Source: Struthio camelus
Taxonomy: Eukaryota > Chordata > Aves > Struthioniformes > Struthionidae
DNA length: 64,000 nucleotides
NCBI RefSeq assembly: GCF_040807025.1
Contig: NC_090943.1
Location: 120,665,900-120,729,899, forward strand
Direction: 5' to 3'
Both the position numbers and the translations under genes were made by a program. The notes under the pieces were generated by a model. It made no database searches. It was not told the origin of the DNA and saw only the letters and a list, made by a program, of their open reading frames with translations. Positions 15,200 through 29,100 of the stretch are shown here, in pieces (the first letter of the stretch is position 1; the number at the start of each line of letters is the position of its first letter).

Positions 15200-15480
15200 C
15201 TCGCCATTGGTTGGTATAAATAAATCGCTGATTTAAGCTATAGGTGAAAATCATTGTGAAAGGCGCACACAGAGGAATGTAATACAAGGTCGGTGGAGCC
15301 AGCGCCTTCCGATTCCAATTAAATATTTCCTGTAAGCCGGTGCCAATTGTGCATCTTGTAAGAACATTTGAAAGCAGGAGCTTGAACTCTCAGGGACCCT
15401 CTCGCCTCAAAACCTGTTTCCTGTTTAACAAGATTTAACAAGCAGAACCAAACATGCGCCATCAGCAACAAAAGTCATTG
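15200..15480. promoter_or_regulatory. Promoter-like or conserved non-coding block
   Basis: CCATTGG (inverted CCAAT) at 15204-15210 is followed by TATAAATA (15215-15222), then about 250 bp of complex, repeat-free sequence with AATTAAAT and ATTGTG motifs, beside a small CpG patch. No ORF downstream. It could be a lncRNA promoter or an enhancer. Confidence 0.3.
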
Positions 15481-16127
15481 TGAGCAGCCCCAGTGTGCAA
15501 AGGTGCTGTGTTTCCTCTCGGCTGCGTATGCCGGCCGGCCCCGCCGAGCCGTCCCGGGGCAACAGCTGGGGTGACGCAGTGCCCTAATGCCACGGGATGT
15601 CCACGAACTGACCGAGGCTCAGGTTTTGCTGAGAGAGGGATGAGGAAATCGTGAAAAGGTAGCCTTTTCCAAATGGGTCAAAGCTTTTTGGGTGAGCTGC
15701 TGCGTCTTGCTCTCTAAGGAGCTGCATATGGATGACTGCAAGGAGCTGCAGCCCAGCGCAGCAGGGCCGTTTCAGCCGACGAGACGGCTCTGCATGCCCG
15801 GGGGTGGTGAGCTGCCAGGGGTGCCCCGATAAAGCAACATCCCACGGAGCATGGGCAAGAGCCCACCGCTCCACCGGGGGGTTCACGGAGCCTTCCCTGG
15901 GTTGAGAAAGGAGCCCCAGAGCAGAGATCTGCCAACCCCAGCCTTTCAACATGCACTCAGATGTGAGGAGACTTGTCAAGATCGTCCCAAAGCTTAAGAA
16001 TGCCCCATGAAGCCCATATCCAGCTGTAGATGCAGTGGGGACACTGAAAATACAGTCAGCGTGTGCTGACACTGAGAACACAGTGCTGCCTCTTAGAGAG
16101 CTGTACAGTGGTAAGAAACGTCCATAT

Positions 16128-16149
16128 ATATGTATAATTTTATACATAT
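16128..16149. repeat. AT-rich palindrome, 10-bp arms
   Basis: ATATGTATAA, loop TT, TTATACATAT, inside a TA/CA-rich low-complexity stretch (16113-16175). Likely a simple-sequence consequence. Confidence 0.8.
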
Positions 16150-19100
16150 GCATATACCTACCATATATATAATTGGTATAGCTTTCTTTGTGCAATGCAT
16201 ATAATTCATACTACAAGCTCCTGCAGTTCTCTTCTGCCTTGTCACCTAATTTTAAAAGCCCAGGATCTGGGATAAGTCCTCTAGGTGCTTCTGTGACAAT
16301 ACTAAAGACAGTAGCAACAGTCCTACTAGTCTATTGCAAACAGTAATGGCACTCGTGCACCAAAAAATATGAACGTGACCAAAATTTCCAAGCGTGTAGC
16401 CTATGTCTTGCTCCTCTTCTGAGATTAGTTGCTATTCCCATCAGTGACATCCTTATACTAGTCAGCAACTACATTATTGCATATGAGCAGAGAGGATGAC
16501 TGTGAAAAAGAGCAGAAATGCTGTGAAAGAGAATTTAGTATGCTGAAAACAGCTCTGTGCTCAATACTGCTCCCACACTGCTGAAGAAATGCCACCTAGA
16601 GATGTTAAAATGCAACTTTTTTTTCTTCAGGAGGTCATGAACTTCATATATATGATTAATTAAAACTGATTTGCTATTATCAGAGTGGAGAAGAAGCTTA
16701 GAAATTGATACAGGCTCTTCAACTACATGTTACATGGGCCATGCTTTGTACAGAACCGTCATTAAGGTATATGGCTCTAATACAGGGAGGAAAAGCCTTT
16801 TCCTAAGTCCTAGGCCATGTTAGGTTGTAGAACAATTCATTTAACATTCCTTTATTTGACTGCTACATTGTCCTGTGTTCAAGTGGAGCTAAGCATCGGA
16901 GATACAGTTCGAAATCAGCAAATGAAGGTTCAACTGCTTCCTCCTCCTCTGAATAACTATCTAGACTGCACTAATGTCTTGGAAGTTCAGCTAGGAGTTG
17001 AACCCACCCTTTTCGCCTAGTGTGATATGTAGCCTCAAAACAACAGGCCTGTGCCTCAAAAAAATCTCTGAAAGTCCTTTATAATGAAATTATTATCTTT
17101 ATAGTTTATTTAGTCTGGAATTAAGCACCTCATAATTCTCCAAGACTTTCCACATTCCTTAAACCTTCCTCATTATTCAAAGCGGAAATTCACTGGCTTT
17201 CATGCTTTATGACTAAGGAATGAACTTGAAAAGAGAGCTCAAGCGAGGCCTTTGGGTTGGTCTTTCTTAGTTTGCAAGCAGTGCGTGACTCTGCCCAGAG
17301 ATGATTCAGTGCAGTTTATCTGTTCATGTTTGCCATATCCCAACCTCAACCTCCTTCCTATTATCTGAGACCTAATAGTCTTATCGAACGTATACATGTA
17401 AACTGAAAGACAGCGAGTGCAAGATTTAAATACAAGAAAGAAGACAGCTGATAGAGTCAGGCCCCGTCTCTGTGGGAACAGATTCCTGAGGACCTATTAA
17501 TATCCTCTGTATACCGCCAGTCATGAAAAACATGGCAGACGGCTGCCTCACTTTAATAGATTATTTACATTACCTCACATCTGTCATCAGCCCAGAGTAT
17601 TCTTTGTGTGTACATGCAGCGTGAGATTAGAGAGGCTGCTTCCAGAAGAGGAACACAGACAAGATTTGTGGCTGTGTTTGTTTAGGAGGTTCACTACTCG
17701 GTAGCCCCAGTGTTTGGTTTACCAACAAGTCCATTTAACCGTGTAGTTTGGGCCACGTGCTCGCACACAAAGGAAGCGCGTTCTCCCACTGCCACCTCTG
17801 CCACATTTGTGTCCTGGTCTTAGCTCCTGGTGAAAAAGCGGTTGCGGCCGATGCGACTTCAGAGAGTTGACCTGAGCCCTAGCAAGTGTTTCTCTTCTGA
17901 TACATGTGATGATATTGAATTGGCCTATTGAATAGGCATGTGATTCTCAGGTTTCCGAAAATACCACGCTTTTGTTCACTGATTCTCTTCTGAAAGTGCA
18001 TATGCACGTGTGTATGGCAGACAGGGATCTCCCTGTAGTCAGTGCGTAGGCGAACATCTCATTGACCACACAGAAGGCTTTAGCAGCTAAACCAGCTGAT
18101 TACATGTAATACATTTAGATTTGCGGCACACAACTCCCTCACCCTTCTCTCCATATACAAACAGGGGGATGTCTTCTCAGGGCCAGATGAGAGGGCATCT
18201 GGACTTTCTCTGGGCTTGCTTGAAACTACCTGGGTAGAAGTGAGAGAAGTAGAATATGTCCTCTCCAGAGAGCAGCATAAAGGAGTGTGTCTGACGTAAC
18301 TGCTCATAAGTATTATTACCAAAAGCTGAAACATTATTAGTACCAGGACTGGGAGGGGAAGAGAAGGTGTGAGGAAGGCTCTATGGCTGTGCCTGGATGT
18401 ATCTGCTGAGGAACACCAGGCTGTGTGACACTGCCCTTCCAGCCTTGCAGGAGAGGAGCCTGTCAGCTCCCGTCACAGCTCCTGCCTGCTCCACCAACCT
18501 ACTTTCCATAGGACGCAGAGAATTGGGCAACGACAGGTATGGCTGGTACACGCTGATGACTTAGTCTGGGATAGAGTTGGGGTTTGGCTGAGACAGGAAG
18601 TGTTTCCAGAAAGGAAGCGCTTCCACTTCTAGTTTCTGTCATTTAGACATAGCATTACTTACTGATAAGAGAAGGGGAGGATATGTTTACTTTGGTGCCT
18701 GGTGCCTATGTGCTAACTTTGTCATCCTAAAATGACTCCAAAATCACATGTAAAACCACTGCCTGATGCTCTACTGCTTTCAGCCAAGCTACCCGTTTCT
18801 ACTGTCTCCTGACGGCTCAGTTATGGAAGTGCTATAATGTGTCATCCTGGGGTCTGACAAGGCAAGTGAGAGTTTGCATGAGTGAGGAGCATGCAGCAGA
18901 AAGGTGAGAATCCTTCTTGTGAAACCACTAGATAATATATGCGAAAAGGAAAGAAGGAGGTGCTGTTTTTTCCCTTGTACAGAAGGGAAACTGAGGGATG
19001 CTGTGACTCTGTTTGGTGAGAGCATGACTTGAATTCATATAAGGCCTCTGGGGCACAGATGGGCATTAAAATCAGAAACTGTCCTGTGTCTTTGCTTAAG

Positions 19101-19467
19101 AAGGGGAGGGGACAAGGTGACTGGCAAACATTTCCAGACAGGCGGTGGAGCGGATTAGTACAAAAGAGGATGCGGATCTCAGTCATTCAGCTGCCAGGAG
19201 AAGGGAGGGGGAGTAAAGTTAGGCAGCTGATGGAGAAACAGGTGCAGAGAAAGTTTCCCAATAGCTTCACTGTCATCCTGCTTTGAACCCTTAGCTCCTC
19301 CATAAATCTTTCCTTTTGGAACTCTCTCTTCAAAGTTACATTTCCTCACGTTCCTAAAATAATTCTTGATAAGCAACTTGTCCTGCTGCTAAAGCCCTTT
19401 TGGTTACTTTCCTAGAAATCTATTTTCATGTTTTCTCACTGTGCCTCAGCTGCTTGCATTCCCATTT

Positions 19468-19487
19468 GGGGGGGGGGGGCGGGGGGG
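19468..19487 (+). repeat. G-run (G12-C-G7)
   Basis: Nearly continuous guanine tract in AT-rich surroundings, compatible with quadruplex formation. Confidence 0.8.
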
Positions 19488-22400
19488 AGGTGAAAAAAAC
19501 CAGCCAGGGTTTAATACAACAAATAGGTGAAATGTTTAGGTTTAGTAACACAGCAGAACCTCAACTATCAACTGAAATTCCAAGAAATGCCATAAATTTA
19601 TGGATGTAGAATTGGTACCTGACCAGAGGGACAGAGTGAAGAGAATATGAAGAGATGTTTTTCCACATGTAAAAGATCTGTAGGAAATACAAACTTCTCA
19701 CTTTCAGTGGCTTGCTGCAAGGTATATTGTCTTCAGGCTACAGTCAACAAAGGTGGAATAAAGCAGTGGTGGGCAACCTGTAGTGTTTAAGCCATATGGA
19801 GCTCTTAAGCAATGCAAGTGCTCATTCCAAGCTCAGTCATCTCCCTGGACGAAAATCAGGGCTGTGCTGGCACAAGGGGCTCCTGGGCAGTCCCCAGTCG
19901 TGGTGGGAGCAAATTGGCAAAGTATGCTGGGACTAGGAACGCCAAATCCCCTCGTAACCCAGTCCATATCCAGGTCACCCTCATCCCACTGGAGAGCAGA
20001 GGGCAATCACAGCTACCCCCCATTAATGAACTTTCACTAGAACTCCTCCCTTAGCTTTCTGATACCTGCAGTATGGTATTGTCCTGTAGCTCTTGGCTAG
20101 AAAAGATTTTGGCACATCACTATGAAAGTTTGCCTAAGGGAAAGCTGGCCATCCTGTATACATAGGGCAAGTATTTTCACAGACTCATAATAACATAGAA
20201 GCCCAGGACTACTACAGGAATGGAGGTTGTGGAGGTAGTAAAAATTTTGCGAGTGGAGGGCACTGGGCTCTTCATGCTCTCCTTAAGTGAACTAGCTATG
20301 ATTCCTTGTGGCAAGTGCAGAGAGCTTTGGCAAGAGGATGAGAGGTGATCATACAGGGATGACACCAAAAAAGGATGAAGAGTTTGTCCTGGAGCAGTTT
20401 GGATGGATTCTGTTAGAAGACGGGGTCATCTGATGAGAGTATCCAGGGAGCACGGCTCTTTAATACGAGTGCAAAGCTCGGACAACAGCTATGTAGCTCC
20501 TCAGGCCTGGGAAATAAGATCAAACTGTTTCTCTTCTGGATGACTTTTAGATGATTTTGGGTGTCAAGCAACGGACAAAATAGCTGTCAGTTTTGAGGCT
20601 GTCATTAGATTTACCTGTCTTTTCAGGACTGTTTCTTAGAGTGAGAAAGGCAGGAGGAAAAATATGGGAAAACTAACATGCTCATGACAACCCTGCTTCT
20701 AATTCCCCAGTAGCATGGGGCAAAACTGGAAGCTTGGTGAAAGGGAAGGTCTGCCTGTAGCCCTCAGGACAACTTAACCTGCCTGTTCGCCAGTCCTGGC
20801 AGCTTTTTCTCCCGGGAACCCTTTGGCAGAGTGGTGAGCTATTCTAGTGTTGCAGCCTGCTCATATTTGCCATTTCTTCAAGGGACTTCTTTCCTCATTG
20901 TGTGATGGCCACATCCAGGGCCAGAGCGGGGGGTCCCTTTGAAGAGGTAGTGGTTGGGAAGAGGTTGCAGCCACCCAAACAGCTCAGCCTTCCCTGTGCT
21001 GTTTCCTTAACCTTCCCAGAGGCGAGTGCATGAGAGGCTGCACCATCTTTCCTAGGCAGCAGGCAAGGGATGTGGGTAGGTATAGAGGCAGCAGGCATGG
21101 AGCAGGTCAAGTACTCAAGGAAGCAAGGGATGGACTGTCCCTGCGGAGGTGGCTGTAAGATGGGGAAGGAGAGGCAGCACACAGCCCTCTTCAACTTCTG
21201 CAACCAGATCATGGCTTTTCTGAATGGAGAGCTGAAATGGAGTTTACAAGCCTTAACAATATTCCTTAATATATAGGTCATTACAGTGTAGCTAACACAT
21301 GAGCCAACAGCATATTTCTGTTTGATTTTTGTGTATTTCCTCCCACTCAAGTCTGACACAAACACAAACCACTGCCCCCAGCTTAGCCCAGATGTGACCT
21401 CTTGGCAATGCAGGCTCAGAAGTACCCAGACTGCGCACGCCCTAAACATAGGCACACATTTTTCTAGAGTGAAGAAGTCTTTTGTGTGGGTTTGCAGCAA
21501 ATTACAGGCATTAGGGAGGGAATCAAACAGGAACCAAGACAGTAATTCGTCTAGTGTACATCAGACCATAACAACGTAGCCCTGTATTGTGCTTCATCCT
21601 CTGTGCTCAAACAACCCCCCTGCAAGCAAAAGCCTAGTTTCTCCACGATCATAGAGATCCAGCATACCATAGGCCACCCTACAAAATCACTTCAATTAGG
21701 CCCTGAATGCAAACTCTGGATCCATTCTGTCTCATCTGGGTCAATGGTAGCACCTCCTTGGTTCTCATGACAGCAGAGCAAAGTGCCAGTACTGGCCTAG
21801 GAGCGATATTGACATCAGCTGAGAACTTAAACATTTAAACATTGAACATTTAAAAGTCAGCATTAGTGCAATTTCCCAAGTTACTGAAGATGGGTTCCTT
21901 AATCTTGCAAAAGGTTTCTAACTGGTGCCTGAATACAATTCAGAGTGTTTGTTCCCACTCATCCTAACCCTAATTATTGGAGCAAGCTGATTCTAAAATA
22001 CCAAATCAGGAAAGGCTTCAGAAATGAGTCACTTTTTTGTGTATGTTGCACATATTAAAAATGCAGAGTGAAGAAAATCAAGAGTCATCAAAGCACAATT
22101 TCCAAACAGACATGCATCATTAAAAAGCCATTTAGTTTTATAGTTCAAGGTTAAGTTTGTTCCCAGAAGATGAGGTAATTTAGTTAAATAATAATGCTCC
22201 CATAAAACAAGCCCCATAATAGAATTCAGCCTTAGCGGTTGCAAAGGAAGGAAACTGTAACTTCTGTCAAAGCACAGGGATGAGATTAGCATTAATAAAG
22301 CATTCTTCACAAAGCAGAATGATAGTATACGGGGGAATGCACATCCAAATAGCCCTCATTTCCACAATGTTTCCTCTCAGATATGGGCTTTTTAATTAGC

Positions 22401-22699
22401 CAGAGGAAAGAAAACTGAAAGTGTACTTTCTCCTTCTCAGTCTCTCCCTGACTATTAATCTCTGTGCTGAAAATGGTGCCACCAGTCCATCATATTGTTA
22501 TTAGCTAGTTGAGACGTAAAAGAACTACATTCATATTCCTTATCACAGCTCAGAGGTATTTCCTTTGTGTTACTAGGAGTATCTTGATTAGTTTTGGCCA
22601 TGTCTGCAGGGAAGACACAGTTTATATTTTCCATAGCTAACATCATTTCTAGAAATAAAGCTTCCTTCTAGCGGTCTCCGGTATTTATTGGTGAGGTTT

Positions 22700-22765
22700 A
22701 ATTGCTGAAGGGGTTGGACTGTTGATCCACAGAAGGTCCCTTATTAATTTCTCTTGGTTTCATGA
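22700..22765 (+). mobile_element. CR1-like LINE 3'-end relic (+)
   Basis: gggttggact...gatc...gaaggtccctt resembles the conserved 3' end of avian/reptilian CR1 (GGTTGGACTAGATGATC...AGGTCCCTTCC). Diverged, short and without coding sequence. The match is to the consensus from memory. Confidence 0.5.
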
Positions 22766-22904
22766 CTAAGTTTGAGGCAAACCTTTGACAGTGAATTCCT
22801 CCTCGAACTGGTTGGTGATTTTCTGCGAATCATTTGTTTGATGAATGTAATTTTTTTTCCTCTTTGAGACTGTGCACTGTCCACCAGCAGACGTGGACAA
22901 TCAC

Positions 22905-23220
22905 TCATTCGCAGAACCACAGAGGTATTCTGTTGGGAGGGATTTCAGAGGGCTACCTAGTCCTTTTTTCTGAGGTCTGGTGTTCCCTTCAGGTATTTCT
23001 TTAGTCTTTAATCTTTAATTTCTTAAAGGCACTTGAAATGGAGATCCTCCAATCTTCTCAGGTAATCGGTCAACATTACCTTGTGTCCTTCCTGAACAGG
23101 AGACCCACCAGTTCCATTTGCCATAGACATGGAGAATAAATTATTCCTTTTCTCTTTGCAGCAACCTACTTTACATATTTGAAGTCTGTCACCTGGAGAT
23201 CCACTCACTTTTTTCTTCAT
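22905..23220 (-). mobile_element. CR1-like LINE 3'-end relic (-)
   Basis: Read on the + strand, ttctgttgggagggatttcag...ctacctagtcc followed by cttgaaatggagatcctcca and ggtaatcggtcaacattacc matches the order of blocks in an antisense CR1 3' end (TTGGAAGGGACC, ATCTAGTCC, GGAGACTCCACA, GGCAACCTGTTCC). Heavily decayed. It is oriented opposite to the neighbouring relic at 22700-22765. Confidence 0.5.
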
Positions 23221-26139
23221 TAAACGAAACAGCCCCCCAATATTCAATTATTTCATTTGAAAGGATGCAGCAGATGGGATCTGAGTACGTCTGGCAGTTT
23301 AGGGGCCGCCTTTTGCTACCTATATTACATGGTGTCACTTCTGCTTGTGCCTGGATGACCCCCAGAGCTGTGGTGTTAGGCGAGAGTCACACACAATCTT
23401 CTGCTGGAAATGATCCAGCTCTGCCGACCCAATTTGGTACACACAGCCAAGCGTAAGCGCGTGTGCAGACAAGCAGTCACAACACTTTTGCTTTCTGTTA
23501 ACGTTCTGATAAAAAAAGCTCCCTGGCTAATCTGGTCACGGTAGCACAGGATGAAGCAGCCCTGCTGGTTCCTTGTGGCAGGTTTTGGTGGAGAAACCGC
23601 TAAGCGATATAACCCGCTTTTGGGTATAGCCAGCCTAGCACACTCACAATTATACTTTCCTTTTTGAGGCAGCTGATTTTATGTGATTAAAGCAGCTGAG
23701 GAAACCAGATTTAAAAAATCAAATGCTGGCAATGTTCCTGCTGGCTTAAGGAAAAGCTGGACTGTGTTCTATTTCATTTTATATTTGTTTTGCTCAGAAA
23801 GCTGAAGTGGACAGAAGTTTTAGGAGTGTTAATTGGAGATCAGCACAAGCCTCTAAATTATTTATGACAACCTGAGTTGTTTTGCATGTGGAAAATGGAA
23901 AAAAAAGAAACTGAAGAACAATGGCAAATGGCCACTGAATCATGGATTCCTCTCACCTCAGACGTTTCCTACTTTGGCAGCTTATGACTCTGGCTCCAGG
24001 TGGAGGATCAGGGTACACTTCACTGCGAATTTATTTTCAGGAGCTGTCATTAAGCTCTTTGAGTGCTTTTACTCACTGCAGTTTCTACCATCCAAAACCG
24101 CAGGTCAGGGGTTTACCCACTAGAGTGGCATGGCCTTATATATAGCAGCCCCCAGGACAGCTTTGCTAGTGTGGCCAAGCTCTTGCAGCATCTCACAAGC
24201 CATGGCAGCTGGCCAAGAGCCTCAGAGACCCCAGAGCTAAGGAAGAGCCCAGGGCGGCGCTGGCAGTTGGGAACGCGGACGCAGGATGGCTGAGCCCCCG
24301 GCCGCTTCTTGGTCACGCTGTATCCCACGTCTCTGTAGGGTATGCAAGAGGAACGCTTGAGGCAGTTAGGTAAAGTGACCTAGCCCTATATTTCTGAAAG
24401 GTCTGGAGTGGATCCCTTCCATTCTGGTCCTGTATCTTTGTCTTCTGCAAAAATCTCCCTGTGTCCGAGAATCCAGGGGCCAATAAAAAAGATATCTAAA
24501 AAACGTACCAATCGAACATAGTCAGCAGTCATTTAAAACAGAATGAAGTATTCGATGAGAAAAATGAGCTTCCTGCTCTGGAAGATTTCCTGATCTCAAG
24601 TTTCCCAAAATGCCATCACTAAACATTATTATCTTGGCTCTTTGTATCTCTAGTGTGTGTCATTGAAATGGCCTGAATGAAGTTGCTATTTGTAGTATGT
24701 AGCTCATGCAAAACTTGTATCAATGAAGCCAGTTTATTGCTTGTCTTGAGTTATTATGCAATTTGCTCTTCTATAGTAGCTCTCCTTGTCAATTCTGAGA
24801 TCTCATGACTCACTGTCATGAGGGAGGCTTCTCCTTCCTGTGAGCTGTAATCAACTCACCACCAAATCTCTGCTTGCTCCTGCATATGGGATGACACCTC
24901 CTTTCTTTGTTGCTGGTTTCAGGAATGCAGCAATCAGATGTGCGTCAAAAATGTTTGTATTCAAATGAAGATAGCGAGGTAAGGCCCTTTTCTCCTCTAA
25001 GAAATGGTAGCTAAGCTTCCCTACCCAGTTCATTAATATTGAATTTTTTCTTGAATAACTGTTTGGGAAATGTTACTGTGGCTTGGTACGGACACTAGAG
25101 ACTTTATAGCCAATGCTACACTTCTAATAGGTGCTAAAATAGTTATTTTAGCTAGTCAGATATTGCTATCACCCAGAGCAATGACTGAGTGTTGCCTGCT
25201 GCATCGTTCGTAACTTTACCCCTTACCGGAGGATACCCTAGGTTAGGGCCAGTCTGCCATGAAACCTGATGGAGGAACCCTGCTCCGGAAAGCACGTTGT
25301 TCCTTCCATCCCTTTCAGTTAGTGAAAGCATGTGCTTTAAGCTCACCGAGTATGAAAGGGTGTTCCTGAATCAGGGCAAATATGAACAAGCTCTACTGAA
25401 ACCAAGAAAATGACCTGTTAAACTGACTCTTGGGAGATTCTCCTTTCAGTAGTGCTTGGCTAAAACTCAGGAGCCCAGTTCTGTCCCTTTCAATCTGCCC
25501 TGAGAGCATTTAGGTTTGAAAGTGTTTAACATGCTAGGGATCGGAGAAGGAAACAGGAGGGGGATCACTTGATACAGCCTTTTTTGGGTATCCTTTGGGA
25601 AATGCCTGCTCCTGGCTACAGTCAGGGCAACGAGACTCTGTGGGTCTCGGATGACTCAGGACAGCAGCTCTCTTCTCACCTGAGATTTCTGAGGTCTCTC
25701 CTTTTCTCCACCCTCTACTTTCTTCCTCCTTTTACCTTGCTTTCTTCTATCACCAGGGAAGAGTCCCTGGCTTGCTTGCTAGGCACCAAGGCTGTGGGAT
25801 GCTCCTCTCACTCCACTGAAGCATAGAGTAATTGATTATAAGCCCTCTATTAAAAAGCAAAGCAAAACAGACCTAGTGAAGGGCATTTTGTCTTAGGTGA
25901 GCAGTCAAGCTTAAACATAGCTTCTGGAAGTGATATACAGCTTTGATTTATATTGGATTGCATAACAACTAATGGCATTTGCTCTATCACGGCTGTTTCC
26001 CGATAGCCAGATGGTTTCAGTGAGTGAAAGGGAACAGTAGCAAAACCTGTGACAATACCAGAGCACCCTTCATTTCTTTCTCGGTCAAGGTTTGCTGGTT
26101 TTGCCAAACAACCAGAGCTTATCCTGCCTCACGCTTCTT

Positions 26140-26157
26140 AAAAAAAAAAAAAAAAAA
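26140..26157 (+). repeat. A18 homopolymer
   Basis: Single A run in intergenic DNA. The sequence upstream shows no retrocopy homology that I recognise and no target-site duplication was evident. Confidence 0.8.
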
Positions 26158-29100
26158 GCCCAGGAGCTGTTTTTCCTGGGGTCCACCCAATTCGTAAGTC
26201 CGTGAAGCATCTTTGCAAGATTCATGTGATGCACACCTGCATCAGCAGTGGTGGAATAAAGCACAGTAAAGATCTGCAGGGTGCGAATGAAATGTTCGCT
26301 GGCTTGTAGTGAGAAGAAAGGGTGATAACAGCAGCACCCTGGGAACATGCCCACTCCCACTTACTGCCAATACCTTCTCGCTCTCAAAAACACAAACAAG
26401 CCAACCCCATTTGCATGTTCATAGCTGGGATTAAGGGATTGCTGGATTAATGAGTGCTGCTATTTTTATCTAAATAATTGCGGTCCTAAACAACTGCTTG
26501 GAGGCATCAGTATGAAAGGCAAGATTCTGTGCTATGATTTGAAAAGATTCAGAGAGAGCTTATAGTCAGAAGCAGAGGAATATATGTCATCCAAATTTTA
26601 AAAATGCTTTCCCATATTTTAAACAGACTGAGGCAAGCTGGGAGAAGAGTGATTCCATCTACGAGTAGTGACACAGTGTATGCAGACTTAGTTTGCTTAC
26701 CATAATACACTGACAGTAACTCTATTCACAGTAATTAGCTTTTCTATGCAGCTTCCTTTAACTATTTTACCTACTACAACCTCACCTGGGACTTCAGCAG
26801 CATGCTGTACCGTCTAACCCCACGGGCTGCCCATCATCGTTCAGCCAGGACTTGGGAGGAAGTCCTCTGAAGCGTGATCTTCTGGCTGTCTTTGGCTGAG
26901 CTTGTGCTAAGTGGATCTCTTGACTCAGTGCAGAGCCTGCAAGCCCACTTAAATCTCTCTGACCTCCTAATGAAGTATATAAAAGGGCTTCATAAATCTT
27001 CATCACTAAGAATTGCTTAAAGTCCTGCAAGGTTTCTTTAGTGGCTTTAACCACTAAAACAAGTAGACAGGCTCAGGTACATTTATCACGTTCTTCTTCA
27101 CTGCTCCATGGATATTCCTTCTTTCCAGTATTTTACATGAGCTCCAAACAGGAGAGAGAGCACAAAAGTCGGAGCTCTGAGTCAGTGTAACTTGTCTCAC
27201 AGTCTGTAGCTGTGCAGTATGACCACAGTCAGATCAGTCCTCTTCTTGGGTATACTCTCTGTGCAGAATCTGTATGCTCATCATTTACCCCTCTGTATTT
27301 AAAGCATTATAAGGTTCCTCATTTGAGAAAGAATCTGATTGCCACTTTCCCTACAAAAGCATGCTTCCAATCAGAGTCTGACAGCTCTGAAATGGATCAG
27401 TTACCTGCCTAGTCTTATATTTTTCCTTCAAATTCTGGCGACTTTGGTAATGGCTTCTTACAAATAGCATGAGTCATGTCAGAAATAACTGCCAACTTGA
27501 TGGATAAGTAAGGGTTATTAGGAAAATAAATTATTTTTTAAAAATTATTTACGTACCACATTGTGGCCCCTGGAGTAAGCATGTCTTTATTTCCAGCAGG
27601 GGACCTTCTCAGCGCCTGAAACCTGTAGTTCCTCTTCTTCTGTACAGCTTATTCGGGGCTTCATCTCTGAGAAATGAGGACAGGAGAAACTTGAATGAGA
27701 TGCACAGGTAAATAGAAAGATAATCCGGTGGAGGTAAGGTCACTGAAACCAAGGATGCAGCAAGAGTCTATCTTTGTGCGATGGGAAGGAGAAACCAAAC
27801 AGCGGAACATATAAGGAAGTTTATATCTCACCGTAATTTGAAGAAATGGTTGCAGGAATAATTCTGTAGAAGATGAAGGGCTAAGATGCCATAAAGCTCT
27901 TGAAGGGCTGCAGGTCCTCATGGTCCAGCCTGCACTTGCATCGGTCATAATTTTTCAAGGGTGACTCCCTGCCCATATCGTTAGGTATTTTGTTTGTGCC
28001 ATTAAGATGCGGTAAAATGCCATGGAAGAGCTTCATTAGATCCATTGGGACATTATCACATTTTTGATTTATTTATATTCCATAGGACATTCAAATCTCA
28101 GCCAACACTGGAACAGTACATGTGGAGCAGAAGCATGAGTGTACAGCCAAATAAGGCCTCCTTATTGAAAAGTTTGACAGTGAAGTCTTAAACCTGGCAA
28201 AAGCACAGGTCATGAATAGCAAAACATTCTGGGTCTCTAGTCTACATCAAGGCTAGTAGAAAAAAAATAACAGCTGATGAATATGGTGTAGGGTCAACAC
28301 CCAGAGTGTGATATGTAAGGTGAGTTATCTGGGGACTAACGGAGATGTCCAACCTCCCTCTGAATTGCTGGTTATTTCTTCCATTGACTTCAGTGGGCTT
28401 TGGATGGGAGCCCTCACCTAAGATGTCATGATGTGATGCTGTTTCAGGTGAACTATTTGCATTGTTTTTAAACTAGGAAGCTATTGGATGGGTTATACTA
28501 TGTACTTTGTTGTGTCCAGTAGAATCAGTTGGTTGATAAAGTGGTAGGGACACGCTTTTACCCTAATGAGGAAAAGATTATATTTTATCTGGCCTCCTGT
28601 ATGGTAGAGGCTATTCAAGTTTGCCCAAGTGCTCACATAGCTGTATTCAAAAACTTGAAATAGATAGTTTTGAGTCCTCAAGTGAGAAATTCATAGGCAG
28701 AGGACAGAAGCAATCGAAGGTCCACCATTGCTTAAGGTCTGTGAAGAGGCAGGAAGCTGGAGAGATAAGAAGAGAGGCCCGGAAAACTTCATTAAGTGAC
28801 TCATGGTCCATGCATTGAGGAAAGATGGAAGAACCCCAAATCCTGGCCAAAATGACTTGGAGGAAGTTCTTACTCAGCCCTGAATCACATAGATAGCTTG
28901 ACCCTTAGCATGTAAGCAAAACACCTAAGGATATGATCAGAGAGCTGCAAGTGATGGATTATCACAGCTGGGGAGCGTAGGTAGCTGTTGCCCTATGGCC
29001 AAGACATGGCCAAGACATTGTCTCTGACAACATGCACGCTACTAACCTCATCCATTTAAGCCTTCCACTGACTGAAAGTTAGCCATCTAAATAAATCCCT

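Larger units (their letters stand above)
12906..22699. other. Intergenic, no gene recognised
   Basis: AT-rich, with one modest CpG patch near 15100-15230 and 15530-15900. Conserved-looking blocks at 14860-14990, 15200-15480 and 17480-17600. ORFs such as 15584-16195 (-) and 20895-21500 (-) have no recognisable domain. Confidence 0.7.

Noticed and set aside
15584..16195. 203-residue minus-strand ORF
   Set aside because: No domain, no codon bias, crosses a TA-rich low-complexity segment.
20895..21500. 201-residue minus-strand ORF
   Set aside because: No recognisable family, no promoter or splice context; length is within chance for 64 kb and six frames.
26140..26157. A18 run as a retrocopy poly(A) tail
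   Set aside because: No gene-like sequence upstream and no visible target-site duplication.
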